Origin: Pseudomonadota bacterium
Lineage (GTDB): Bacteria; Pseudomonadota; Gammaproteobacteria; Pseudomonadales; Moraxellaceae
NCBI GenBank assembly: GCA_021781515.1
Contig: JAJXWR010000014.1
Coordinates: 1 to 39,864 of the forward strand
Length of the DNA: 39,864 nt
Direction: 5' to 3'
Position numbers and translations under genes: made by a program. Of the stretch, positions 7,106 to 15,300 are shown piece by piece. The notes under the pieces were generated by a model. It was not told where the DNA came from. It ran no database searches and saw only the letters and a program-made list of their open reading frames with translations. Positions within the stretch are counted from its first letter, which is position 1, and the number at the start of each line of letters is the position of its first letter.

Positions 7106-9103
7106 ATGCGCATGAACCTGAGAACTTCTCTGAATTTCCGGCAGCACCGACAGGGGTATGCCGGCCTGCTGCTGGCGGTTGCGCTATCGACGACCACGGT
7201 ACAGGCAGACACGCTGGCCGGTGGTGAAGACATTCTCGGTGGGAGTGGAGATAACTTGCTATCCGATCAGGACACCACACTGATCATCAATCAGGCAGAG
7301 CGCAGCCAGTTTTCATATGGTCGGATTCTCTTTGATTTTTATTGCAATCGTTACTATTCATCGGCCAACCAGATTCTTGCTGCCGAGGCTGAGCATGTAT
7401 TCAGAAAACATTCTGCAGATACCGATCTGTTGTTGGGCAATATTTACAGCCAGATTAACATGCCAGAATATGCCGATGAAATGTATTCGAAAATCATTGA
7501 ACAGGATACGCTGAGTTCCATCAAACAACAAACCTGGCTAGGTAAGGGTGAGTTGTACTACAAGCGAGGTCAACTGCAAAAAGCCGAAGCCATCCTTAAA
7601 GTGCCGCGCCAGTCCCTGACCCAGGAACAGGACGTTGAACGTCGTGTCTTCCTGTCCACTATTTATCTGGATGAGGGGCATGCGGACAAGGCCAGCTCAA
7701 TTCTCGGCAAGATTCCCGTTAATACCCGCTACTCTGCCTTTGCACTGTATAACGCCGGCGTCGCCAACCTGCGTCAGGGGCATGTGCATGAAGGCATCGG
7801 GGAACTGGAAAAAATAATCCACACCCCTGTGGGAGATGCAGAAGTCAATGCCATCAAGGATCGGGCGTCGCTGGCTTTAGCCTACCAGTCCTTGCGCGAT
7901 CATAAGCCTGATAAAGCCCGCTCTTATCTTTTGCATATCCGCATCGACGGACCTTTCAGTAATCAAGCCTTGCTGGCCATGGGTTATGTGCATTTTTCCC
8001 AATGGAATTACCGCAAGGCACTGGCATTCTGGCTGGAACTGATCAAACGCAATCCGGCAGATCCCTCGGTGCAAGAAGCCTTGATGCTCGCTCCGCGAGC
8101 CTATGAAGAGCTGCATGCCTATCCTGAAGCGCTATTTGGTTACCACCTCGCCGCCCAGATCTTCCGGGCTGAACTGAAGCGCCTTGGTTACATTGAGTAC
8201 ATCAGCACCCAGCCAGGATGGATTGATTCTCTCGATGTTTACAGCCAGGATACCTCACAGGATCCATTTGCTCCCATCGATACCTTGGGGTTTGCCCAAA
8301 AACCGGAAGCGTCTTTTCTGTATCACCTGTTTTCCCGGCACGATTTCAATCTTACCTTTGCCGATTACATCCAGACAGGGCACTTGATCCAGCAGATTGA
8401 ACGACAGCAGTCTGAATTACCTGCCGTGCTGCAGATTGCTTCGATTCACCAGCAGGATTTACATGATCACCTGCACGAATGGTCTCAACAAATGGATCTG
8501 CTCAGCAAAAGAAACGATGAACTACAAAATGAATTCCGGATACTGCGCAAGCGCATGCAGAGCTACAGTGAAGAATCCTCCTTTACAGACAATGCTTCCT
8601 ATGCAGATGTGAACCGGTTACAACTGATGCAGCATCTGGAACAGTCCATCAATCAGTTACCTCCTTCAGTTACCGCCACTTTGTTTCGCGAGCGTATTCG
8701 CCGGATCAAGGGCGTTATTCTCTGGCAGGTCGCCCATAATGCGCCTTTGGCCTTTGAGCAGGCCCGTATGGATATCACGGAAATGTCCACCACAATGCAG
8801 GTATTACAGCAACGAATTGATGGAATTCATCAATTACTGACCGATTCGCAACAGTTTATGGATCATTATTCCCCTGCGCGTTTTGCCGATGTTCAACATA
8901 AAATGCTCCATGATCAGGATGACCTAGGCCATCAACGTTCCGCCAATGCCGGTCGTTTACTGGCCATGACCCGACAAACCATTGCTGACGAACAGACTTT
9001 CCTGAACCATCAACTGGCCTCGGCTTTACTGGCCGTTGCCCGATTACAGGATATGACCGCCAGCAGACAACTCAGTAATGGCCTACCGGGAAACAGACCA
9101 TGA
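7106..9103 (+). CDS. Periplasmic TPR-repeat protein (GltD-like candidate)
   Basis: A 665-residue exported protein with a signal peptide (GLLLAVALSTTTVQA, cleavage near residue 35). Residues about 70-360 consist of degenerate tetratricopeptide repeats, e.g. LLLGNIYSQINMPEYADEMYS, WLGKGELYYKRGQLQKAEAI and AMGYVHFSQWNYRKALAFWL. The C-terminal third (about 410-640) is long-helical and Gln/Glu/Arg-rich, with coiled-coil character (QQMDLLSKRNDELQNEFRIL). It has no catalytic motif and probably scaffolds partner proteins in the periplasm. Its stop overlaps the next start as ATGA (9100-9103), so the two TPR proteins are translationally coupled. A large exported TPR protein next to ExbB/ExbD genes is also seen in the Myxococcus Glt (GltD/AgmU) system; homology is inferred, not demonstrated. 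Confidence 0.85.
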   Translation: MRMNLRTSLNFRQHRQGYAGLLLAVALSTTTVQADTLAGGEDILGGSGDNLLSDQDTTLIINQAERSQFSYGRILFDFYCNRYYSSANQILAAEAEHVFRKHSADTDLLLGNIYSQINMPEYADEMYSKIIEQDTLSSIKQQTWLGKGELYYKRGQLQKAEAILKVPRQSLTQEQDVERRVFLSTIYLDEGHADKASSILGKIPVNTRYSAFALYNAGVANLRQGHVHEGIGELEKIIHTPVGDAEVNAIKDRASLALAYQSLRDHKPDKARSYLLHIRIDGPFSNQALLAMGYVHFSQWNYRKALAFWLELIKRNPADPSVQEALMLAPRAYEELHAYPEALFGYHLAAQIFRAELKRLGYIEYISTQPGWIDSLDVYSQDTSQDPFAPIDTLGFAQKPEASFLYHLFSRHDFNLTFADYIQTGHLIQQIERQQSELPAVLQIASIHQQDLHDHLHEWSQQMDLLSKRNDELQNEFRILRKRMQSYSEESSFTDNASYADVNRLQLMQHLEQSINQLPPSVTATLFRERIRRIKGVILWQVAHNAPLAFEQARMDITEMSTTMQVLQQRIDGIHQLLTDSQQFMDHYSPARFADVQHKMLHDQDDLGHQRSANAGRLLAMTRQTIADEQTFLNHQLASALLAVARLQDMTASRQLSNGLPGNRP

Positions 9104-12100
9104 TACACCCCAAGATCCTGCGTAAACCTGTCTTGCATCCGGGTCTGGTTGCAGGAATGAGTGTCATGATTTCCGCACTGGCTGGCTGTAGTATGCCGGG
9201 ATTCCTGCATCATCATCCCGTCGCTACGCCCAGCAAGAATATTGCGCCCATTCACCACGACGAAGAGTTTCAGCAAGGCACACTGGCTGAACTGGAAAAC
9301 CGTGATGTCATGATCAATTCCAGCGATCTGAAAACTGCATCGGTGGAAGAAGCCTTAAAAACCTACCATTCCGCCACTGAAGTGTTGCCTGACAGTCAGG
9401 CAAAAACGGAAACGCTGAAACGAATGGCGGATTTGACCACCCGGGCCACAGAAGTGCGTGACGAGATAGCCACCACACCCCAGACTGCAGCCAAAGCTGC
9501 ACAAACCAGTACACCTGAAAATCTTGACACAAAAATCAACAAAAATATTGACACCATGCTTTATAAAAATTTCATGCAGGGCATGGCCACTGCCAGTTCA
9601 CGAGAAGAAGCCGCTGCCTATCTGGATTTGGCCAGTACGGTTTCCGACAAAGTGGATCCCAGTTTACTGCACGTCAATTACGATCAGGCCATTAGTCTGT
9701 ACCAACAGGTACTACGCTCTTCAGTAGCTGCGCACGAGCGTCAGGAAACCTATTACAAACTGGCCCGGGTATATGATATGGCCGGACGAACCAATGAATC
9801 GCTGATGACGTTGAAGCAACTGGCCAAAGAATACCCAAACAGTAAATTTTATGTAGAAGCCGAATTCCGCTCTGGTGAACTGTATTTCAAAAAGAAAAAT
9901 TTTGCGGCAGCTATCGACTGCTATCAGGCCGTACTGAATTCCCCGCGGTCAGGGCACTACCGGCAGCAGGCTGAATACAAAATGGGCTGGAGTTATTATA
10001 AAAACTCGGATTATGCCCATGCAGTCAGTACATTCTTTGAATTCTATAAAAAAACCCGCAGTGATTACCTCAAGGAAGTGGCGCAGGACAGCGGTACTGT
10101 ACAAGAAGAAGATCAACAAAAACTGTTACATGATACAGCACGGGTCATCAGCTTGAGCCTGATTCAGGAATCTGGTACAGAATCGTTGAACCAGTGGTTT
10201 GACAGCCATGGGCCGGCCCCTTATGAAGCGGATATCTACAAAGCGCTTGGCAAAGAATACCTGCTGCAGGATCGGTTTCAGGATGCGGCAAAAGCCTTCA
10301 AAGCCTATGTGCTGCGGCATCCGATGGATGATCTGGCCCCTGAATTCAGTACAGCGACCATCCAGGCCCTGCAAAATGGCGGTTTTCCGGAACTGGTGCT
10401 GCCCGCCAAGGAATCCTTTGTGCAGCTTTACGGGATGAACAGCACGTACTGGAAACAATGCAACGACGAAAAACAGAAAAAACTTCTGCCCTATCTACGA
10501 ACACATCTGTTGGATCTGGCCAAGCACGACCACGCTCTGGCGCAGAAAGCCCACCAGCCCAACTATTATCTGGATGCCGCTCGCTGGTATCAACAATACT
10601 TGGATACCCGCCCGGGTCCGGAAAATGATATGGCCATCCGTGAACTCATGGCAGAGGCTTATCATTTCGCAGGCCATGAGAATGAGGCCATACCGCAGTT
10701 TCATCAGTTGGCCTATGGCTACAATGGAGCAAACACCAATGCAGAAAAAGCCGCTGTCTTTGAACTGGCGGCTTGGCAATCGCTCCTCAGCAGCAGCCGC
10801 AACACGGCCAGTCTGCCGGACGTAGAACAGCATTACCGCAATGCAGCTTTGCAGTTTGCCAGAACGTTTCCCGCAGACAAACGCACACCCGGAGTGCTGG
10901 CTGATATAATTGATGCCCAACTGGCCGGTCATGATCAAGCCTCCGCCATTGCGACCGCTAAAGTGCTGGTGGATCTGCAGCCACCTGCACCTACGCAGCA
11001 ATCGCTTAATGCCTGGAAAGTCATTGCCGATGGTCAGTTTGATCTGGGACAACTGGAAGAAGCGGAAGTCTCTTACACACACATACTCGGCTACGACAGC
11101 CCGCTGCTCAGTGATACCGACCGTAAAACGTATGAAGACCGTCTGGCGGCCACCATCTACAAAGAAGCCGTACATTTACGTGATGTGCATGAAATTGCTC
11201 AGGCGGTGCGTACTTTCATGCGTGTCGGTGATACGGTACCTAAAGCAGCATTGCATCCCGTGGCTGAGTTTGATGCGGCTACCTTGCTGCTCACCTCAGG
11301 ACAGTATACAGCGGCCATCCCCATTCTCGAATCGTTTCAACATGAATTCCCAACACACGAGTTGAACCAGACCGTACCTGCCAAACTGGGACTGGCCTAC
11401 GAAAAGACCGGCAATTATGCAGCCGCTGCCGCCGAATTTGAACATATCGCTGATCTGAACATGACCACCAATGTGGATATGGCCCGGGAATCGCTGCTCC
11501 ATGCGGCCAATCTCTTTCGTAAAACCCACAGCCCTGACCGTGCCGCCGATCTTTATAAAAAATATGTGGCCGCCTTCCCGCACCCGGCCACTGACCAGGC
11601 CGAAGCAGAAAATCATCTGCTGGAATACTACACAGGACTTGACGATAGCGATCTGGTCAATCAATGGTTAGCGGCGCTGGTGGCAACTGACGCCAATGCC
11701 GGAGCCGAACGAACCGATCGTACCCGTTATCTGGCCGCAATGGCGGCTTTCCGCCTCGCTCAGCCCGATTTTGATACCTTTAAATCGCTGACCTTGACAC
11801 AACCCCTCAAGGACACCTTGGCTAGCAAAAAAACCGCCATGAAAAAAGTGCTGGATGATTATGCCCGAATCAGTGCTTATGGAACCGTCGAATACTCAGC
11901 CGCTGCCAACTATCAGATTGCCACGATCTATCATTTGCTGGCCAGTGGCCTGATGACCAGTGAACGTCCAGCCGGACTAGCCGGCATTGAACTGGAACAA
12001 TATAATATTTTGCTGGAAGAACAGGCCGATCCTTTTGACGACAAAGCCATCCATATTCTTGTTACCAACACCAATCTGGTTAAACAAGGCATCTACAACG

Positions 12101-12198
12101 AATGGATTCGCAAAAGTTTTGATGAACTCGCCCAACTGTCCCCGGGTCGTTACAGCCGCCAGGAACAGCTGGAACCCGTAGTTCCCTTTGTATTTTGA
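9100..12198 (+). CDS. Large TPR lipoprotein
   Basis: A 1032-residue lipoprotein. The signal peptide ends in a lipobox, SALAGC, with the acylated Cys at residue 30; residues +2/+3 are Ser-Met, which does not give the inner-membrane Asp signal, so outer-membrane anchoring is likely. TPR-like helical repeats run through most of the chain, e.g. YYKLARVYDMAGRTNESL, FRSGELYFKKKNFAAAIDCY, YKMGWSYYKNSDYAHAVSTF and LGLAYEKTGNYAAAAAEFEH; several resemble the YfiO/Tol-Pal-system repeat style. It overlaps the previous gene by 4 bp and is followed 10 bp later by another TPR lipoprotein. It probably acts as a scaffold linking the inner-membrane motor to the outer membrane. No enzymatic motif is seen. Confidence 0.87.
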   Translation: MIHPKILRKPVLHPGLVAGMSVMISALAGCSMPGFLHHHPVATPSKNIAPIHHDEEFQQGTLAELENRDVMINSSDLKTASVEEALKTYHSATEVLPDSQAKTETLKRMADLTTRATEVRDEIATTPQTAAKAAQTSTPENLDTKINKNIDTMLYKNFMQGMATASSREEAAAYLDLASTVSDKVDPSLLHVNYDQAISLYQQVLRSSVAAHERQETYYKLARVYDMAGRTNESLMTLKQLAKEYPNSKFYVEAEFRSGELYFKKKNFAAAIDCYQAVLNSPRSGHYRQQAEYKMGWSYYKNSDYAHAVSTFFEFYKKTRSDYLKEVAQDSGTVQEEDQQKLLHDTARVISLSLIQESGTESLNQWFDSHGPAPYEADIYKALGKEYLLQDRFQDAAKAFKAYVLRHPMDDLAPEFSTATIQALQNGGFPELVLPAKESFVQLYGMNSTYWKQCNDEKQKKLLPYLRTHLLDLAKHDHALAQKAHQPNYYLDAARWYQQYLDTRPGPENDMAIRELMAEAYHFAGHENEAIPQFHQLAYGYNGANTNAEKAAVFELAAWQSLLSSSRNTASLPDVEQHYRNAALQFARTFPADKRTPGVLADIIDAQLAGHDQASAIATAKVLVDLQPPAPTQQSLNAWKVIADGQFDLGQLEEAEVSYTHILGYDSPLLSDTDRKTYEDRLAATIYKEAVHLRDVHEIAQAVRTFMRVGDTVPKAALHPVAEFDAATLLLTSGQYTAAIPILESFQHEFPTHELNQTVPAKLGLAYEKTGNYAAAAAEFEHIADLNMTTNVDMARESLLHAANLFRKTHSPDRAADLYKKYVAAFPHPATDQAEAENHLLEYYTGLDDSDLVNQWLAALVATDANAGAERTDRTRYLAAMAAFRLAQPDFDTFKSLTLTQPLKDTLASKKTAMKKVLDDYARISAYGTVEYSAAANYQIATIYHLLASGLMTSERPAGLAGIELEQYNILLEEQADPFDDKAIHILVTNTNLVKQGIYNEWIRKSFDELAQLSPGRYSRQEQLEPVVPFVF

Positions 12199-12208
12199 GG
12201 ACTGGTGC

Positions 12209-13120
12209 ATGCTAAATTCACGCCTTGAGGGGTGCCTTCAACAGTTACTGACACTGCTGCTATGCAGTACGGTGATGGCAGGCTGTACCCTGCACCCACA
12301 AAAACCCACATCGACTGTTCCGACCCAAGTAACGGCCACCACTCCGAGTGCCGATGATCTGTTAGCCTCACTGAAAGCCCGTATGCAACATCCACATACC
12401 GCAGCGCCCAAGACGAACCTGAATACCGACAAACAGGGCGTCAGTCTGAGTCAACATGAACCCGTGGTTCCACCAGGTCCACGTCTGCTGGATGCGATTA
12501 ATCCCGCCAGTGGCGTTACGGGCGATGGTAATGTACGTTATCTGTTTATCAGCACCTCGGGAGGCGTGACTGCACACCACACCCCCGTGGTTCCTCCAGC
12601 ATTCAATGATGCCTACGATAAAACCCTGGATCAGATTCGGGCTGGTAATTATGATAATTCCCTGCAGAAAATGCAGAATCTTTCAATGCATAATCCGATG
12701 TACTCCGGCCCCCTGGTCAATGAAGGGCTGATTTACTTGAAGCTCGGAAAATACGGCAGTGCCATGAAAACCCTGCAGGCCGCAGTACTGACCAACCCGA
12801 AGAACCCCTATGCCTGGAATGCGCTGGGCGTCGCTTTACGCTACGAAGGATATTTTGATGATGCCCGTAAATCTTATGAACAAGCCCTGAAACTGGATCC
12901 GGACTATGCCCGTGCCCATTTCAACCTGGCGGTTCTGGCGGAGTTGTATCTTCAGGATCTGCCACTGGCGCTGGAGCACTATCAGCGCTATCAGGCACTC
13001 CAGAGTACACCGGATGCTGTAGTCGGACACTGGATTGTCGATCTGGCGCGGCGCACCGGTGCCCATATTCCCGTAGCCACGCCAACACCACCGGCTCCAC
13101 AGGCGAGTACTGCACCATGA
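12209..13120 (+). CDS. TPR lipoprotein (GltE-like candidate)
   Basis: A 303-residue lipoprotein. The ATG at 12209 was chosen because GAGG lies upstream and because it yields a compact signal peptide with lipobox VMAGC (Cys 26); an in-frame ATG at 12188 would overlap the previous gene and lengthen the signal peptide. After a low-complexity Thr/Pro/Ser stretch, three or so canonical TPRs occupy about 135-270 (LVNEGLIYLKLGKYGSAMKTL, AWNALGVALRYEGYFDDARKSYEQAL, AHFNLAVLAELYLQDLPLALEHY). The tail is Pro/Thr/Ala-rich. It overlaps the next gene by ATGA at 13117-13120. By size and TPR-lipoprotein nature it is comparable to AglT/GltE of Myxococcus, but short TPR lipoproteins are common and this link is only positional. 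Confidence 0.85.
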   Translation: MLNSRLEGCLQQLLTLLLCSTVMAGCTLHPQKPTSTVPTQVTATTPSADDLLASLKARMQHPHTAAPKTNLNTDKQGVSLSQHEPVVPPGPRLLDAINPASGVTGDGNVRYLFISTSGGVTAHHTPVVPPAFNDAYDKTLDQIRAGNYDNSLQKMQNLSMHNPMYSGPLVNEGLIYLKLGKYGSAMKTLQAAVLTNPKNPYAWNALGVALRYEGYFDDARKSYEQALKLDPDYARAHFNLAVLAELYLQDLPLALEHYQRYQALQSTPDAVVGHWIVDLARRTGAHIPVATPTPPAPQASTAP

Positions 13121-13434
13121 TTCATACAACAACGCTACAACGACTGGTTTTCTCTGTTATCATTGGTCTGTCTGGAATCGAAGTCGCCGCTGACCCAGGA
13201 CATGACGATGACAAGGACAAGGATCATGTCACTACCATCGTAGGTAACCATGAGGCACCGGCCGTGTCGAATATCCTGCCTTGGCGTTCTGTGGGAGAAT
13301 CGACACTGAGCAAAGATCCTATTGATTCCTCGGTGCTGCATGAGTCCCTGGATCCACTGGATCCGGAAACCCTGCATCGGGAAATTGAGTTTCATCAGGC
13401 AATGACTGGAACAGCAACAGAGGGGAACCATTAA
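13117..13434 (+). CDS. Small secreted acidic protein, unknown
   Basis: A 105-residue protein with an N-terminal signal peptide (LVFSVIIGLSGIEVAA, cleavage near residue 25) followed by a charged run, DPGHDDDKDKDH, and an about 70-residue tail without recognisable motifs (SVGESTLSKDPIDSSVLHESLDPLDPETLHREIEFHQ). The Asp/His run could bind divalent metal, but that is speculation. It is coupled to the preceding TPR lipoprotein by an ATGA overlap, so it is very likely expressed with it. A 158-bp gap with an AT-rich tract separates it from the ExbB gene. I do not recognise a family. Confidence 0.65.
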   Translation: MIHTTTLQRLVFSVIIGLSGIEVAADPGHDDDKDKDHVTTIVGNHEAPAVSNILPWRSVGESTLSKDPIDSSVLHESLDPLDPETLHREIEFHQAMTGTATEGNH

Positions 13435-13592
13435 GATGCGTATCATGCCGATAGACAACGGCGGTCAAAACAGTCACCTATTACAACAAATCCTTTTGCC
13501 AAACTGTTTTTTTTGCAAAAATACCGCTTATTTTTTAGCGATGCATGATAACAATTTTTCGAACCTTACCAGAAATTGATGGAGATTTGCGA

Positions 13593-14240
13593 ATGAGCAT
13601 TATTCAGGGCATGATCAGATTTATTCAGGCAGGCGAAATCTGGGTTTATCCCATCCTCATCGCAATGATCGCAGGATTAGCCATTTGTGTGGAGCGATGG
13701 ATTTTTCTGCAAGGCGTCACACGCAACAGTAATAAAATCTGGAACATGATTCATCCGCTGCTCAATCAGGGAGAGCTGAAAAAAGCGCTGGGCATGGTGA
13801 AGCAGTCTGAAACGCCGCTGGCGCGCATCATGACGCACGGTATCAGTCGTTCATTCAATGCCCGTACCCATGAAGATGTAGAACTGGCGCTGGAAGAAGG
13901 CTTGATGGAAGCGCTCCCGCGCATTGAAAAACGGACAAACTATATCTCAACAATCGCCAACGTATCCACCTTGCTGGGTCTGTTGGGCACCATTATGGGA
14001 TTAATCGACGCCTTTGCTGCCGTTGCCAGTGCAGATCCGGCACAAAAAGCCGATCTGCTGTCCAAATCCGTCTCAGTCGCCATGAACACGACAGCCCTTG
14101 GGTTGATTTCAGCGATCCCCCTGATGCTGCTTTATGCCTACCTGCAATCAAAAACCAATGAGGTCATTGAAAGCCTGGAAATGGCGAATATGAAATTTAT
14201 GAATATATTGCGGAACCTTGCGCAAAAGACGACAGATTGA
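13593..14240 (+). CDS. ExbB/TolQ/MotA-family proton-channel protein
   Basis: This inner-membrane protein should form the pentameric stator-like channel that, with ExbD/TolR partners, converts proton flow into motion. The 215-residue product has three predicted membrane helices: about 15-38 (VYPILIAMIAGLAICVERWIF), then after a cytoplasmic domain the pair containing NVSTLLGLLGTIMGLIDAF and VAMNTTALGLISAIPLMLLYAY. These hold the conserved Thr-rich faces of ExbB/TolQ helices 2 and 3. The ATG at 13593 (MSIIQGM) fits family N-termini and has GAG upstream; an upstream in-frame ATG at 13545 adds 16 unconserved residues. ExbD genes follow after 9 bp. In Myxococcus the equivalent is AglR. Confidence 0.93.
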   Translation: MSIIQGMIRFIQAGEIWVYPILIAMIAGLAICVERWIFLQGVTRNSNKIWNMIHPLLNQGELKKALGMVKQSETPLARIMTHGISRSFNARTHEDVELALEEGLMEALPRIEKRTNYISTIANVSTLLGLLGTIMGLIDAFAAVASADPAQKADLLSKSVSVAMNTTALGLISAIPLMLLYAYLQSKTNEVIESLEMANMKFMNILRNLAQKTTD

Positions 14241-14249
14241 GGTGAGGGC

Positions 14250-14795
14250 ATGAGTCGTCGCCATCGTGAAACTGAATTTGAACTGGATCTGACGACCTTC
14301 ATTAATTTGATGGTCGTGCTCCTGTCATTTCTGCTCATCAGCTCTGTCGTGCGCGAAGTATCGGTATTGCAGGTCAATTTACCTGCACATGCCTCCGGCA
14401 AAAACAGTGCTTCTGCTCCCCCGAAAAAACCGCTTATTCTGGAAATCATGCTTTATCCGCACCATTTACTGGTGGCGGATCGCCAGACGGGTCCCCTGAA
14501 AGATATTCCTGATGTGCATAATCAGCACGATTTCGCCAGTTTAAGCGTCTATCTGCAACAAGTTAAAACCCAGTACCCAGCTATTCGTGAAGCATCAATC
14601 CTGTCACAACCCACGACGGCCTATGATGATCTGGTACATGCCATGGATGCGGTCCGCTACCATGATGAAGAAGTGGGCAGCAATACTATTCACAGCGCAC
14701 TGTTTCCCGATATTGCTCTGGGTGATGCGCCCGCCGATCCATTATCAGGTACAGGTACAGGCTCAGCCACTGCAGGGAGTTCTTATGCACCATAA
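14250..14795 (+). CDS. ExbD/TolR-family protein 1, proton-site Asp replaced by Asn
   Basis: A 181-residue ExbD-type protein with a short cytoplasmic N-terminus, one membrane helix (about 15-36) and a periplasmic domain. Against the E. coli ExbD helix (TPFIDVMLVLLIIFM...VNLPA) this one reads TTFINLMVVLLSFLL...VNLPA, so the essential helix Asp (D25 in E. coli) is Asn at residue 19 and the Pro before it is Thr. It should therefore be unable to shuttle protons itself. The periplasmic part (LILEIMLYPHHLLVADRQ) is long, with a Gly/Ser/Thr-rich tail. A GAGGTGAGGG ribosome-binding sequence precedes the ATG. Its last 11 bp overlap the start of ExbD 2, so the two are made together, probably as a heteromeric pair. 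Confidence 0.9.
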   Translation: MSRRHRETEFELDLTTFINLMVVLLSFLLISSVVREVSVLQVNLPAHASGKNSASAPPKKPLILEIMLYPHHLLVADRQTGPLKDIPDVHNQHDFASLSVYLQQVKTQYPAIREASILSQPTTAYDDLVHAMDAVRYHDEEVGSNTIHSALFPDIALGDAPADPLSGTGTGSATAGSSYAP

Positions 14796-15300
14796 GGATA
14801 AAGATCCGCGTCAGGTACGCCTGTTGCGTCGGCATAAACGCAACAAACCAGCCAGTATCATGCTGACCTCGATGATTGACATTTTCACGGTACTGGTGTT
14901 TTTTCTGATTGTTAATGCGCAAAATCAGGTCCGCCTCCCTAACAATCAAGCCATGCAAGTCCCTAAATCGGTTTCCCAGGATTTTCCCCGGGAAACATTG
15001 ACCATTCAGGTCACTCCCAGTGATTTGTTTGTCGACACCGTACATATCGGTTCTGTACCCGAAATACTCAACACCTCGGTACATGCGGGTATGATTCCCG
15101 GACTGGCTCAGGAACTGCGTTACCGTGCCGGACATCAGAACCTGGCCATGGATCCAGATCATGCTTATCATGTGTACATCCTGGCAGACCGACGCATTTC
15201 CTATCGTTTATTGCGACTGATCATGGTGACCTGTTCACAGAACAGCTTCAGCCATATTTCATTCGCTGTTGAAAGAGCGCATTCAGGAGACAAGGCATGA
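14785..15300 (+). CDS. ExbD/TolR-family protein 2, proton-site Asp retained
   Basis: A 171-residue ExbD-type protein with a very basic N-terminus (VRLLRRHKRNK), one membrane helix from about 25 to 45 (IMLTSMIDIFTVLVFFLIVN) and a periplasmic domain. The proton-site Asp is present at residue 32 (MID). The ATG at 14785 was chosen because GCAGGGAG lies 7-12 nt upstream and the longer frame lacks any ExbD feature; it overlaps ExbD 1 by 11 bp. The stop overlaps the TonB-like gene as ATGA (15297-15300). One ExbB and two ExbD proteins mirror AglR with AglQ and AglS in Myxococcus. It presumably provides the working proton path for the motor. Confidence 0.9.
   Translation: MHHKDKDPRQVRLLRRHKRNKPASIMLTSMIDIFTVLVFFLIVNAQNQVRLPNNQAMQVPKSVSQDFPRETLTIQVTPSDLFVDTVHIGSVPEILNTSVHAGMIPGLAQELRYRAGHQNLAMDPDHAYHVYILADRRISYRLLRLIMVTCSQNSFSHISFAVERAHSGDKA

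Noticed and set aside
13436-13579. 47-codon frame after the small secreted protein
   Set aside because: Has GGGGAA upstream, but the translation (MRIMPIDNGGQNSHLLQQIL...) is featureless and crosses an AT-rich tract probably acting as regulatory DNA for the ExbB gene.
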